13,311 bases of DNA from contig JANQDY010000180.1 of assembly GCA_028278625.1 (NCBI GenBank), positions 1 through 13,311 of the forward strand, given 5' to 3'. The translations under genes were made by a program, and so were the position numbers. Position 1 is the first letter of the stretch, and every line of letters starts with the position of its first letter. Below, in pieces: positions 1 to 7,435 of this stretch. The notes under the pieces were generated by a model. The model was given only the letters and a program-made list of their open reading frames with translations, made no database searches and had not been told where the DNA came from. Source of the stretch: Thermodesulfobacteriota bacterium (lineage in GTDB: Bacteria; Desulfobacterota; DSM-4660; Desulfatiglandales; Desulfatiglandaceae).

Positions 1-70
1 TCTGAACGCCTTTTTGGCCGCCTCAACTGAACAACTTATTAAAATCGCAGCATAATTTTCTTGTTTTTTG

Positions 71-304
71 TTACAGGGTTTTAGGAAATAAGGCACTAAT
101 GGCTTCAAGGCCGTGCATTTTGGGCATGGACAGATCCATCATAACGAGATCGGGGCCGAATTCTTCAACACAGCCGACCGCATCCCGTCCGTCCTTTGCC
201 TCACTGACGATCTCAAGCTTCGGGCCCGAAGCGATCAGGGCCCGCAGGCCTTCTCTTAAAATGGTATGGTCTTCTGCAATGACCAATCGGTACGGCTTTT
301 TCAT
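71..304 (-). pseudogene. Truncated NarL/LuxR-type response regulator receiver domain
   Basis: The 77-residue product is the N-terminal part of a CheY-like receiver domain as found in NarL/FixJ regulators. It has the acidic pair in IAEDHT, the HTILREGLRALI helix and the phospho-acceptor Asp in VMMDLSMPKMHGLEAI. The frame stops soon after that site. The strands carrying the conserved Thr/Ser and Lys, and the whole helix-turn-helix output domain, are absent, so the protein could neither switch normally nor bind DNA by the usual mechanism. Full members are about 210 residues. The sequence after the stop is AT-rich and does not resume receiver homology in the same frame. I chose the ATG at 304 because homology begins there; an in-frame start at 343 adds 13 unlike residues. 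No strong ribosome binding site is visible. It is most likely a decayed or deletion-truncated gene; a single-domain regulator is less likely because the fold is incomplete. Confidence 0.65.
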
Positions 305-538
305 TGTCGAGTCTATCGCAAAAAAAGCAGTTCGGGATCGCATAGCATTTTCTAATGAGAGAATGCTGAAAACACAATCTATCTGTCACAACGTCGGCAA
401 AGTGTAAAGAAAAAGGGTGCGGTCTCTCCAACGGTCATAAGCCCTATTCACCCCAGTTACGTACACCATGGTTCCGAATAATTGGAAAACAGTGGTGTCA
501 GGTCTCCTTCGCAGGATTTTCGCCAGAATCATATTCTA

Positions 539-567
539 TTGACAGTGTTTTGAAACGACTGTAAAAT
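539..567 (+). promoter_or_regulatory. Sigma70-type promoter of the beta-barrel gene
   Basis: TTGACA at 539-544 and TAAAAT at 562-567 are separated by exactly 17 nt, a near-consensus housekeeping promoter. Transcription would begin near 574, giving a leader of about 50 nt before the ATG at 625. The 305-600 interval upstream of the barrel gene shows nothing else I can support. Confidence 0.7.
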
Positions 568-624
568 TAAAACTAATGGTTCTGATTTTGTTCATTTCAG
601 TTGAGCATGCATGGAGGAAAAGGC

Positions 625-1446
625 ATGAAAAGCGGATTCGTGTTGTCGTTGGTGATTCTGGTCTTAGTGGGTGGAACGGCCTTTGCCCAAGAGCTGGGTA
701 ACCCGGCAAAGCTCATCGGAAAAGGCCAGTTTGACGTGGGTCTTCAGGGAGTGCTTAACGTCAAACAGAGTTTTTCCGATTATACCCTGTACCGGACTTT
801 TTCCAATGGCACCCATAATTCCAGCAGGGTTGGCGCTGACTTTGAAAATGACGCGTTCTACATGGCAACCGTCACCTATGGGCTGTTGGATCGGCTCAAT
901 GTTTTTGCCAGGCTAGGTCTTGCCAATGGTGGCGAGTGGAAAGATTACCAGGCGGGAAACAACTGGAAGGCGAACCTGGAGAGCAATTTTGTTTGGGCCC
1001 TGGGGGCCAAGTTCGATGCGCTCAAATTGGACAGTGGGTTCGGTGTGACACTGGCGGGCCAGTATCTGCGATATGATGACCGGGATGTAAAAGACTGGCG
1101 TAGCCAGGAGACCGGTGAGTCGGCTGGCCAGCTCGGCTGGAACACCAATGATTCCATCGACTACTGGCAGGCGGATTTTGTACTCACCACCCATTGGACC
1201 TTTGGCATGTTCACCCCTTACGTGGGGGCGGGTTACAGTTGGTATAAGGTCAATTTCAATGGGGAATGGACCCACCAGAATCCCCAAATCGGGTGGATCA
1301 AATATGACTCAACCTTTGAAAACAACAACACTTTCAGTGGGCTTGTCGGTTTTGATGTGGATCTGGGAGACCACTTCAAGATCAATGCCCAAGGGACATT
1401 CATCAGCCGGACAGCCGTAACCCTTGGCATCAGCTACTGCTTTTGA
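625..1446 (+). CDS. Outer-membrane beta-barrel protein
   Basis: The 273-residue protein begins with a signal peptide (MKSGFVLSLVILVLVGGTAFAQ) with a basic start, a hydrophobic core and an AxA cleavage site. The mature part alternates polar and hydrophobic residues with many aromatic and Gly residues, for example YVGAGYSWYKVNFNGEW and FSGLVGFDVDLGDHFKINAQGTF. It ends in a hydrophobic strand with a C-terminal Phe, the usual signal for outer-membrane assembly. This fits a small OmpA/OmpW-like or opacity-type barrel of about 8-12 strands; the exact family and any substrate are unknown. The ATG at 625 is preceded by GGAGG at 613-617 with a 7-nt spacer and gives a clean signal peptide, so the in-frame TTG at 601 is rejected. 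It looks monocistronic, with its own strong promoter. No Cys lies at the cleavage site, so it is not a lipoprotein. Confidence 0.85.
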   Translation: MKSGFVLSLVILVLVGGTAFAQELGNPAKLIGKGQFDVGLQGVLNVKQSFSDYTLYRTFSNGTHNSSRVGADFENDAFYMATVTYGLLDRLNVFARLGLANGGEWKDYQAGNNWKANLESNFVWALGAKFDALKLDSGFGVTLAGQYLRYDDRDVKDWRSQETGESAGQLGWNTNDSIDYWQADFVLTTHWTFGMFTPYVGAGYSWYKVNFNGEWTHQNPQIGWIKYDSTFENNNTFSGLVGFDVDLGDHFKINAQGTFISRTAVTLGISYCF

Positions 1447-1550
1447 TTTCTTTCCAGCAACCTGGGGCCGCCTCGTTTGTGCGTCTGCCTGATAGCCGCA
1501 TGGAAGTGGGCCTCCAGCGATCCGGCAGCGGTCATGAAAAAAGGATAATC

Positions 1551-1579
1551 TTGACCTGCTCCTCCCTTTTCCCTATAGT
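1551..1579 (+). promoter_or_regulatory. Sigma70-type promoter of the CBS-HD unit
   Basis: TTGACC at 1551-1556 and TATAGT at 1574-1579 have a 17-nt spacer. Predicted initiation is near 1586, about 68 nt before the GTG start. The -10 region reads CTATAGTCAA, the same ten bases as at the -10 upstream of the PrkA-like gene. Confidence 0.65.
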
Positions 1580-1653
1580 CAAACGAATGTCACATCGTTC
1601 TTTTGCGGGCTTTTCCAAGGATATTGTGAACCCCTGAAAGTGGAGGTATCATC

Positions 1654-2142
1654 GTGCGAAAAGTACAAGGATTAAGCGTCAAAGAGATTATGACCACCAA
1701 ATATGTGACCATCGAACCCGATGCGCCCGTGAGCCGGGCCGCAAGAATGATTTTCAGGGGCGAAACACGGAGTACCGGGTATAAACCCTTTGGCCTGATG
1801 GTGGTAGACAGCTTTTCACATCTTCTGGGCATGATATCCATGGAAGATATTCTCTATCATCTGCGGCCGCCGTTCATGAATTACGAATTGGAAAATGTAC
1901 CCCTCTGGGAAGGGGAACTGGAAGTTTATGTGGATCATTTCACCGATCTGCGGGTTGAGCAGGTGATGAGCACCCCCGTCATTACCGTCAAACCCGGCGA
2001 CGACGTGATGGTTGTCATCGACCGCATGGTGAAAAGCAAGGTCAGGCGTCTGCCGGTGGTGGAAGAGGAGAGTATTGTGGGAATCGTCTATCTTTCGGAT
2101 GTCTTTTACCATTTGTGCAAGAAATGGCTCATTGACGACTAG
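1654..2142 (+). CDS. Tandem CBS-domain protein
   Basis: This 162-residue soluble protein consists of two CBS domains. The first spans about residues 7-70 (VKEIMTT..VTIEPDAPVSRAARMIF..GLMVVD..LLGMISMEDIL). The second spans about 100-155 (VEQVMSTPVITVKPGDDVMVVIDRMVKSKVRRLPVV..IVGIVYLSDVF). A 30-residue acidic linker joins them. Such pairs form a Bateman module that usually binds adenosine nucleotides and acts as an energy or ligand sensor. No catalytic or DNA-binding domain is attached, so it would act through a partner. The GTG start is supported by GGAGG at 1642-1646, 7 nt upstream. An HD-domain gene begins 37 nt after the stop on the same strand, suggesting co-transcription, and a nucleotide-sensing protein beside a possible nucleotide phosphohydrolase is a sensible pair. 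The family is clear; the ligand is unknown. Confidence 0.88.
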   Translation: MRKVQGLSVKEIMTTKYVTIEPDAPVSRAARMIFRGETRSTGYKPFGLMVVDSFSHLLGMISMEDILYHLRPPFMNYELENVPLWEGELEVYVDHFTDLRVEQVMSTPVITVKPGDDVMVVIDRMVKSKVRRLPVVEEESIVGIVYLSDVFYHLCKKWLIDD

Positions 2143-2179
2143 AAGTGGCATTTTTTTGAAATGGAACTGGGAAAATTTC

Positions 2180-2803
2180 ATGGCGTCTGAAGCATTTTCG
2201 GCAAACGGCATTTATGGGCGGATCTGGAATCTGGCCCGGCCTTACCTCAATACGAGGAAGAATGATATTCATACAAAAATCGCCTCAGAGCTTGCTCAGC
2301 AGCTGTTGATTAGGGAAGGGGGGGAGGAAGAGATCGTGATGCCCGCCATCATCCTGCACGACGTGGGGTGGAAGAGCGTGCCGGAGGATGTTCAATTAAA
2401 GGCCTTCGGACCCAAAAACAGCATGCCCGAGTGGAACCGTGTACATGAGGTTGAAGGCGAGAGAATTGCGGGCGAAATTCTTCAAGAAGTCAATTACCCT
2501 GAAGAAAAGATCTCAGAGATTCAGGATATAATAAAGGGGCATGACTCACGCGCGGAAGCCGTTTCATTGAACGACGCAATCGTAAAAGATGCCGACAAAC
2601 TCTGGCGCTATTCAGAGACTTCCATTCTCCACATTCAGATGGGTTTCGGCCTCACTTTCAAGCAGTGTGTCGCGCGGTTGCGGAGAAAACTGGATCAGTG
2701 GTTCTTAACGGAATCCGGGAAGCAAATGGCCAGGTTGGCACTTAAGCGTCTTCAGAAATTGAACCCGGATGATGTTGCGCCTGATTCACAACTGAATGGT
2801 TGA
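2180..2803 (+). CDS. HD-domain phosphohydrolase-like protein
   Basis: The 207-residue protein carries an HD metal-dependent phosphohydrolase domain. Visible candidate ligands, in order, are His31 (NDIHTKIASELA), the HD pair His60-Asp61 in IILHDVGW, His89 (NRVHEVEGERIA), His121-Asp122 (IIKGHDSRAEA) and Asp137/Asp139 (VKDADKLWRYS). This order and spacing resemble small stand-alone HD proteins of the YedJ type, which hydrolyse phosphate esters or nucleotides; the substrate here is not determined. No membrane segment or second domain is present. The ATG at 2180 has a weak purine tract (GGGA, 2169-2172) upstream; earlier in-frame starts overlap the CBS gene and lack homology. It lies 37 nt after the CBS gene and probably shares its promoter. 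The gene meets the opposing STAS/SEC14 gene with only 14 nt between the stops. Confidence 0.85.
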   Translation: MASEAFSANGIYGRIWNLARPYLNTRKNDIHTKIASELAQQLLIREGGEEEIVMPAIILHDVGWKSVPEDVQLKAFGPKNSMPEWNRVHEVEGERIAGEILQEVNYPEEKISEIQDIIKGHDSRAEAVSLNDAIVKDADKLWRYSETSILHIQMGFGLTFKQCVARLRRKLDQWFLTESGKQMARLALKRLQKLNPDDVAPDSQLNG

Positions 2804-2817
2804 ACCGTTGCCATCGG

Positions 2818-3192
2818 TTATGCACCTTTTAGAAATTGGATGGCTTTGTCTCTGTCCTCGATGGAAAACCCTTTCATCTCAATATTCTTGAACAGCTTTC
2901 CCTCCAGATCTACGAGCTTGTGAATCCATCTTTTCGGGGTAACCATGGCAATCCTGCTGAAATGGGATAGTCCGAACTCTTTGAAAAATTTTAATTTTTC
3001 CATCAAGGCATCGATTTCCACGCCCCCCAGGCTCACCACCTCCTGATAGACCCGCAACTTTTTCCCGTCCGCAATCCTTTCCTTAAAGGCGGAAAGCACG
3101 GCCGCCATTTCCATTTCAGTAATTTTTCCCCCAATACGATAGGCCACCGCTTCTTCAAGTCCAATGTCGATCATTTCAAGCATGTTGATCAC
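2818..3192 (-). CDS. STAS/SEC14 (SpoIIAA-like) domain protein
   Basis: The 124-residue single-domain protein matches the SpoIIAA-like, or STAS/SEC14, family. It shows an N-terminal strand pair (EMIDIGLEEAVAYRIGGKITEMEMAAVLSAFKERI), a central stretch (KLRVYQEVVSLGGVEIDALMEKLKFFKEFGLSHFSRIAMVTPKRW) and a terminal helix-strand element (FSIEDRDKAIQFLKGA). Members are small soluble proteins, often linked to lipid binding or stress, with no agreed biochemical activity. The start is GTG at 3192 with AAGGA 7 nt upstream; the ATG at 3183 with AAAGGTG before it is also possible. The gene follows the YXWGXW-repeat gene by 12 nt on the same strand, so the two are very probably one operon, and its ribosome binding site abuts the upstream stop codon. 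Confidence 0.85.
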   Translation of the reverse strand: MINMLEMIDIGLEEAVAYRIGGKITEMEMAAVLSAFKERIADGKKLRVYQEVVSLGGVEIDALMEKLKFFKEFGLSHFSRIAMVTPKRWIHKLVDLEGKLFKNIEMKGFSIEDRDKAIQFLKGA

Positions 3193-3204
3193 CTTTCAGT
3201 CCTT

Positions 3205-4713
3205 TTACCAGGTTTTGGGGATCTGTCCTTTACTGATTGTCGGTTTTGGATTGAAGGTTCTGTTTGGCTCCGCCTTGGGAAGTCTCTCAACGCTGGTGCC
3301 TCCCCTCTGTTCATAGGATTTCCTTTTCAAAGGTTCAACCGTCGGGTTCAGTTTGGGGGCCTTATACCGATTGGGCGGCACTTTCTGGGTGCTAACCCTG
3401 GCATTGGGCTTTGCCGCAATGGGCGATTTGGGCAGTTTCAGCTTGCTGGGCGCGGTTTTCTTTGAGGTCTTTAAAGTGGGTGTTTTGATCGTGCGGGTTT
3501 CCAGTTTCTGTCGTTTGTCGGTGTAGACGATGACTTCCTTGTTCCGCTGGTCAATTCTTTTGCGTTCCTTTTTACTGAGCGGCTGAAATTTGGAAGCGCT
3601 CCTCTCGATCTTCGTAACAGGAGGAAAGGGCGTTGCCGGTTTCCTGGTTTCAACCTTTGGGACATTCGGTTTGTAAACGGGTGTTCCCGCAACATCGAGT
3701 TTTCGGGGCGGTCTTAAGGCCACATCATTTCGGCGCGCCTGATACTCCGCCTGTATGCGCTTCTCCCAGCCGTGCTTGTAGCGATTCTTCCATCGTTGGT
3801 GCGCATAAATGGGATCATAACCCCGGCGCATGGCATGGGGGGAGAACCAGGGATATATCCCTTTTCGGTAATACCTGGGGGCATAATAATCCCCAAAATA
3901 GTAATGATGATAACGCGGGTATACGAAAAGGAGATCAGAAAATATCCGAAGATCAATAATGAACGTTGGTGTGAAATAAAACCCGGGCGTTAACGGCAAC
4001 CCCAATGAAAAAAAGACCGGCGCGAACAATACGCCTCGGTGGTTTACGGCCAGATCCCAGTACCCTGCGACAAAAATATACCCTCTGGGTGTCCAAACAT
4101 AGTGGGCGGGTATCCAGATCCAGTCCGGTTTCATGAGTACCCAGTATCCGGGCCGCCACGCATATCGTCCGCCATACCAGACCCAACAACCAGGAATCCA
4201 AGCATATTCCGACGAAGGTGCCGCCACATTCGGTCCAACTTCCACGGATTCTGGCGGTTCAGGCAGGTATTCCGTGTCGGTTGTCTCATCCGCCGCCCAG
4301 TAACCGGATACCCATTGATAACCCTGCCGGGCTTTGAACCAATAGCCAGGGACCCACTGGCGATCCGGCGGAATAACACGCCAGATACCGCTCACCCAGA
4401 TGAAATCCGTTCGGTCGTCATCCCATGCCCAGTAGCCGGGAATCCACACAACATCACCTTCAGGTTTCTGCTCCGGTGGAATTTCATGAATGGCGTCCGG
4501 CGGGGATTTGGGGACAATGATCCCGGGCTCGGGATCGAATTGAACTGTTTCGCCAAAGGCCTCGTGTATGGGCCCGTAAGTGAGCACATCAACGCCTTGC
4601 TCGGCTTCAGTGGTGCCTGTCTGGGTAGCGAAGGCCGGGAAAAGATGAATTCCCATCAACATCAGTCCCAGGACGGTAAACATGACACCAAACCATATGT
4701 ATGACCTGTTCAT
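3205..4713 (-). CDS. Exported YXWGXW-repeat protein with basic C-terminal tail
   Basis: The product has 502 residues. Residues 1-29 form a signal peptide (basic MNRS, hydrophobic core, cleavage near AFA/T). An acidic, Pro-rich segment follows. About residues 88-220 then hold at least eight copies of a Trp-rich unit: WIPGYW, WVSGIW, WVPGYW, WVSGYW, WIPGCW, WRPGYW, IPAHYVW and FVAGYW. These match the YXWGXW repeat family of envelope proteins, whose function is not known. A Tyr-rich stretch (YPRYHHYYFGDYYAPRYY) comes next. The last 170 or so residues are strongly basic and Lys/Pro/Arg-rich, suggesting binding to an acidic polymer such as LPS, nucleic acid or exopolysaccharide (inference). The ATG at 4713 is preceded by AAGGA with a 7-nt spacer and starts the signal peptide exactly; the ORF upstream to 4773 is not used. 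TACAAT at 4735-4740 could be a -10 element, but I see no good -35. Confidence 0.85.
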   Translation of the reverse strand: MNRSYIWFGVMFTVLGLMLMGIHLFPAFATQTGTTEAEQGVDVLTYGPIHEAFGETVQFDPEPGIIVPKSPPDAIHEIPPEQKPEGDVVWIPGYWAWDDDRTDFIWVSGIWRVIPPDRQWVPGYWFKARQGYQWVSGYWAADETTDTEYLPEPPESVEVGPNVAAPSSEYAWIPGCWVWYGGRYAWRPGYWVLMKPDWIWIPAHYVWTPRGYIFVAGYWDLAVNHRGVLFAPVFFSLGLPLTPGFYFTPTFIIDLRIFSDLLFVYPRYHHYYFGDYYAPRYYRKGIYPWFSPHAMRRGYDPIYAHQRWKNRYKHGWEKRIQAEYQARRNDVALRPPRKLDVAGTPVYKPNVPKVETRKPATPFPPVTKIERSASKFQPLSKKERKRIDQRNKEVIVYTDKRQKLETRTIKTPTLKTSKKTAPSKLKLPKSPIAAKPNARVSTQKVPPNRYKAPKLNPTVEPLKRKSYEQRGGTSVERLPKAEPNRTFNPKPTISKGQIPKTW

Positions 4714-4839
4714 AATGCTTTCCTTTCCGCATTCATTGTAGACGCATTTCAAATTTCTTAATAATTTAAGCATCGGGCGGATTTAAGCAATGGATTTTCA
4801 GGAAACCAAATGTGACCACCCATTGAACGGATGAGAGGT

Positions 4840-5505
4840 CTATTCTTTGAGATGTTTCATGAAGACAATCATGCTGTGGCCTTCCGACAGGTAGTCGCCG
4901 ATTTCACCAACCTGATGAAAGCCGTGGGCACCATAGAAGCTTCGTGCTTTTTCAAAGTCTGAGTGGCCGTATGTTTCCACAAACATCCTGGTGAACCCTT
5001 TAGCAAGGGCAACCTTCTGGATGGATGCCAGCAAGGTTTTTCCGACGCCTCTTCGCTGAGCATGGGGTTGTACCGCAAACCAGGCAAGCCAGACATTCTT
5101 TTCAGGGCCCCAAAGATCGTGATGGAGTCCCACCATACCAATCAGGCGATTTCTTTCACTGTAGGTGAAATAATGACGGCCATCGTAGATGCCGTGGGCT
5201 TTACAATTGAAATGAAAACGCATGGTCTTCTCCGCCCATCTTCCTTCATCGCCGTTCATGGAATGGGCGATGAGGCGGCAGGCACTCTCGACATCGTCTT
5301 CACGCAATTCTCTAAGAACCCCTTTTGGCGTTGCTCCATTCATGGATTGATCCGCTCCGGTCATACGCTTCGATTCGGAAAAAAACACCCGGCCTCGATC
5401 ACGGCAAACGGTCCCATCAAGCACAAGGCCATGGCACGCCATGACTTCGGATAACATGTTATTGCCAATGGGGGGAAAGTCAATGATATTTGTCTTTTTG
5501 TTCAT
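4840..5505 (-). CDS. GNAT-family N-acetyltransferase
   Basis: The C-terminal 160 or so residues form a GNAT domain. A beta-strand pair (YFTYSERNRLIGMVGLHHD) leads to the acetyl-CoA pyrophosphate loop, seen as VWLAWFAVQPHAQRRGVGKTLLASIQKVA (the Q/RxxGxG signature). Then come GFTRMFVETYG and the terminal ARSFYGAHGFHQVGEI motif. The substrate is unknown; an amine of a small molecule or a protein N-terminus is usual. The start is uncertain. The ATG at 5505 gives 221 residues with an N-terminal extension of about 55 residues that I do not recognise. The ATG at 5343, with GGAG some 11 nt upstream, gives a standard-size domain starting MNGATPKGVLREL. Neither has a strong ribosome binding site. It is divergent from the threonine aldolase gene, whose promoter abuts its 5' end. 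Confidence 0.8.
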   Translation of the reverse strand: MNKKTNIIDFPPIGNNMLSEVMACHGLVLDGTVCRDRGRVFFSESKRMTGADQSMNGATPKGVLRELREDDVESACRLIAHSMNGDEGRWAEKTMRFHFNCKAHGIYDGRHYFTYSERNRLIGMVGLHHDLWGPEKNVWLAWFAVQPHAQRRGVGKTLLASIQKVALAKGFTRMFVETYGHSDFEKARSFYGAHGFHQVGEIGDYLSEGHSMIVFMKHLKE

Positions 5506-5522
5506 TCTTGCCCAAAGGAATA

Positions 5523-5551
5523 TTGACATCTGCACCTGTTCAAAATAGATT
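5523..5551 (+). promoter_or_regulatory. Putative promoter of threonine aldolase
   Basis: TTGACA at 5523-5528 and TAGATT at 5546-5551 are 17 nt apart. The -35 is consensus and the -10 is weak. Initiation near 5558 would leave a leader of about 40 nt before the ATG at 5597. Confidence 0.5.
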
Positions 5552-5596
5552 TTTCATTCCCCAAGAAAACCAAATAACCCGGAAAGGATATCCCCC

Positions 5597-6628
5597 ATGA
5601 ATGCCATTGACCTTCGTTCAGATACCGTTACCCTACCGACCGATGCCATGCGAAAGGCCATGGCGGCCGCGGAGCTGGGTGACGATGTTTTCGGTGAAGA
5701 TCCCACGGTCCGGAAGCTGGAAGAGATGGCCGCCCGGTGCATGGGCAAAGAAGCGGGTCTGTTGGTTGCCAGCGGAACCATGGGAAACCTGGTGTGCCAG
5801 ATGTCCCACTGCGGAAGGGGAGACGAAATGATCTTGGGGGACAAATCCCATATCTTCTATTTTGAACAGGGCGGTTCCGCCGCCGTTGGCGGCATCCATC
5901 CCCGAATCGTCCCCAACCAGCCGGACGGGACCCTTTTGCCGGAGGATATTTTGTCGGCCATTCGCACGGACGATGTCCATTTTCCCATTACCCGTCTTGT
6001 GGTCCTCGAAAATACCCATAACCTCTGTGGCGGCAGCCCGCTTTCAGCCGAATATCTCAAGGAGGTTTCGGCAATCGCCCTTAAAAAAGGGTTGAAGCTG
6101 CATGTGGATGGGGCAAGGATTATGAATGCAGCGGTGGCATTGGGTATGCCACCTTCGGAACTTGCCGCACCGGCTGATTCCATTTCATTCTGCCTTTCCA
6201 AAGGGCTGGCTGCTCCGGTGGGATCCATTGTCTGCGGATCAACGGCATTCATCGCCAAAGCCCGGAGAATGAGAAAGGTGCTGGGGGGTGGCATGCGGCA
6301 GTCGGGTGTCATCGCGGCAGCCGGTATCGTGGCCCTCGAGCAAATGGTGGACCGGCTGGTGGAAGATCACTTAAATGCCCGTCTTTTGGCGGAAGGCTTG
6401 GCAAATCTGAAAGGGTTATCGGTGGGAAATTTAGAGAGTGTTAGAACGAATATTGTCTATATGGATCTTTCGCCGAGTATTTCTGCTTTAGAAGTGGTCA
6501 AAAACCTTGAAAAAGAAGGGGTTAGGGTACTACGGGCAGGCCCGGGCCGGTTGCGCGCGGTGACCCACCACGGGATCACCGCCCAAGATGTGGCCAGGGC
6601 CGCGGCCGCATTTCAAAAAGTCATTTAG
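5597..6628 (+). CDS. ltaE: Low-specificity L-threonine aldolase
   Basis: The 343-residue enzyme is a fold-type I PLP protein that cleaves L-threonine or L-allo-threonine to glycine and acetaldehyde in the cytoplasm. Diagnostic features are the N-terminal IDLRSDTVTLPTDAMRKAM and GDDVFGEDPTVRKLEE, the cofactor loop ASGTMGNL (58-65), His85 in DKSHIFYFEQGG (stacks on PLP in the family), HVDGARI (169-175) with the PLP-binding Asp, and the Schiff-base lysine Lys202 in SFCLSKGLAAPVGS. Next comes RMRKVLGGGMRQSGVIAAAG, typical of this family. The length matches known enzymes (about 330-345). The ATG at 5597 has AAGGA at 5584-5588, 8 nt upstream. It has its own promoter and ends 15 nt before the opposing YceI gene. 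The related fold of phenylserine or beta-hydroxyaspartate aldolases cannot be fully excluded. Confidence 0.93.
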   Translation: MNAIDLRSDTVTLPTDAMRKAMAAAELGDDVFGEDPTVRKLEEMAARCMGKEAGLLVASGTMGNLVCQMSHCGRGDEMILGDKSHIFYFEQGGSAAVGGIHPRIVPNQPDGTLLPEDILSAIRTDDVHFPITRLVVLENTHNLCGGSPLSAEYLKEVSAIALKKGLKLHVDGARIMNAAVALGMPPSELAAPADSISFCLSKGLAAPVGSIVCGSTAFIAKARRMRKVLGGGMRQSGVIAAAGIVALEQMVDRLVEDHLNARLLAEGLANLKGLSVGNLESVRTNIVYMDLSPSISALEVVKNLEKEGVRVLRAGPGRLRAVTHHGITAQDVARAAAAFQKVI

Positions 6629-6643
6629 TTCTTGTAAACGCCC

Positions 6644-7240
6644 CTACTTGTACCTGGTGGCTTCAACGGCAATCAGGATCTTCACGTCTTTTCCAACCAC
6701 GCCCATTTTTAGGAATTTTCCATTTCCCACGTGATAGCTAAGGCGGTCGATGGTCATTTCAGCCTCAAATCCGGCCACCAATTGCTTGGGGTTGAACGGA
6801 TTCGGCTTGGTGCCAAAATAGGTGAACGGAACGGTCACATCTTGGCTTACATCCTTGATGGTCATGGTTCCGATTGTGCTGTACCGGTTCCCATCAAGGT
6901 GTTTGACGGCGGAACTCTTAAAAGTCATGTCAGGGTACTTCTTGGCATCAAAGAAATCCCCCGACAAAAGGTGGCGATCCCTTTTCCCATTATTTGTGTT
7001 AACGCTTTTGACCGTCACGGTGAAATCGAACCGGCTCCCCGCAAGATCGGCCGGGTCGAATCGGATGTCTGCATTGAATACGTCAAAACTGCCTCTAACG
7101 GTGGAATAGATGTGTGAAATGCCGAAATAGATCCCTGAGTGGGCCCTGTCAAGGGTCCAAGACGGTGCTTGTGCATGGGCAAAGGAAACCAGTATGCCCA
7201 TGACCACGAAGATAAGAACTGCCTGTATTGTCTTTCTCAT
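6644..7240 (-). CDS. Periplasmic YceI-family protein
   Basis: The 198-residue protein has a signal peptide (MRKTIQAVLIFVVMGILVSFAHAQA, cleavage after AHA) followed by a complete YceI domain. Family hallmarks are WTLDRAHSGIYFGISHIYSTVRGSFDVFNADIRFDPADL, the SVNTNNGKRDRHLLSGDFFDAKKYPDMTFKS block and the closing GVVGKDVKILIAVEA. YceI proteins are small lipocalin-like beta-barrels that bind isoprenoid or other hydrophobic chains in the periplasm; the ligand here is not shown. The ATG at 7240 has GGAGG 6 nt upstream (complement of about 7247-7251), an excellent site. It is divergent from the PrkA-like gene across 195 nt. No convincing promoter on this strand was found. Confidence 0.92.
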   Translation of the reverse strand: MRKTIQAVLIFVVMGILVSFAHAQAPSWTLDRAHSGIYFGISHIYSTVRGSFDVFNADIRFDPADLAGSRFDFTVTVKSVNTNNGKRDRHLLSGDFFDAKKYPDMTFKSSAVKHLDGNRYSTIGTMTIKDVSQDVTVPFTYFGTKPNPFNPKQLVAGFEAEMTIDRLSYHVGNGKFLKMGVVGKDVKILIAVEATRYK

Positions 7241-7356
7241 TTTAACCCTCCTTTACGATCAATATTGCCCATCATCTCAAAAGGCGCAACACAAATCAAC
7301 CTATTGGCGGGTGCGCGTTCCCATAAAGAGAGGTGCTTGGTTTCTTTCCTTTTTTC

Positions 7357-7385
7357 TTGTCCTTCAATTCGGTTTCCTCTATAGT
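7357..7385 (+). promoter_or_regulatory. Sigma70-type promoter of the PrkA-like gene
   Basis: TTGTCC at 7357-7362 and TATAGT at 7380-7385 have a 17-nt spacer. Initiation near 7392 would leave about 45 nt of leader. The -10 region, CTATAGTCAA, is identical over ten bases to that of the CBS-domain gene. Confidence 0.55.
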
Positions 7386-7435
7386 CAATCATATAAGGAA
7401 TAAATTCTTATCATCCCGGCAGGAGCTCCGATCGT

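Noticed and set aside
1..30. Possible 3' end of a plus-strand gene (in-frame run ending with TGA at 28-30)
   Set aside because: Nine codons at the window edge cannot be distinguished from chance.
1443..1637. Small plus-strand frame overlapping the stop of the beta-barrel gene
   Set aside because: It contains the CBS promoter, has no ribosome binding site of its own and has no recognisable protein features.
2803..2819. Short hairpin (AACCG / CGGTT) between the convergent HD and STAS/SEC14 genes, considered as a bidirectional terminator
   Set aside because: The stem is only 5 bp, has a 7-nt loop and is not followed by a convincing T tract.
3633..4704. Long plus-strand open frames opposite the YXWGXW gene, including one of 221 codons
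   Set aside because: They are antisense shadows of a repeat-rich gene with a signal peptide and ribosome binding site on the minus strand; they resemble no protein family.
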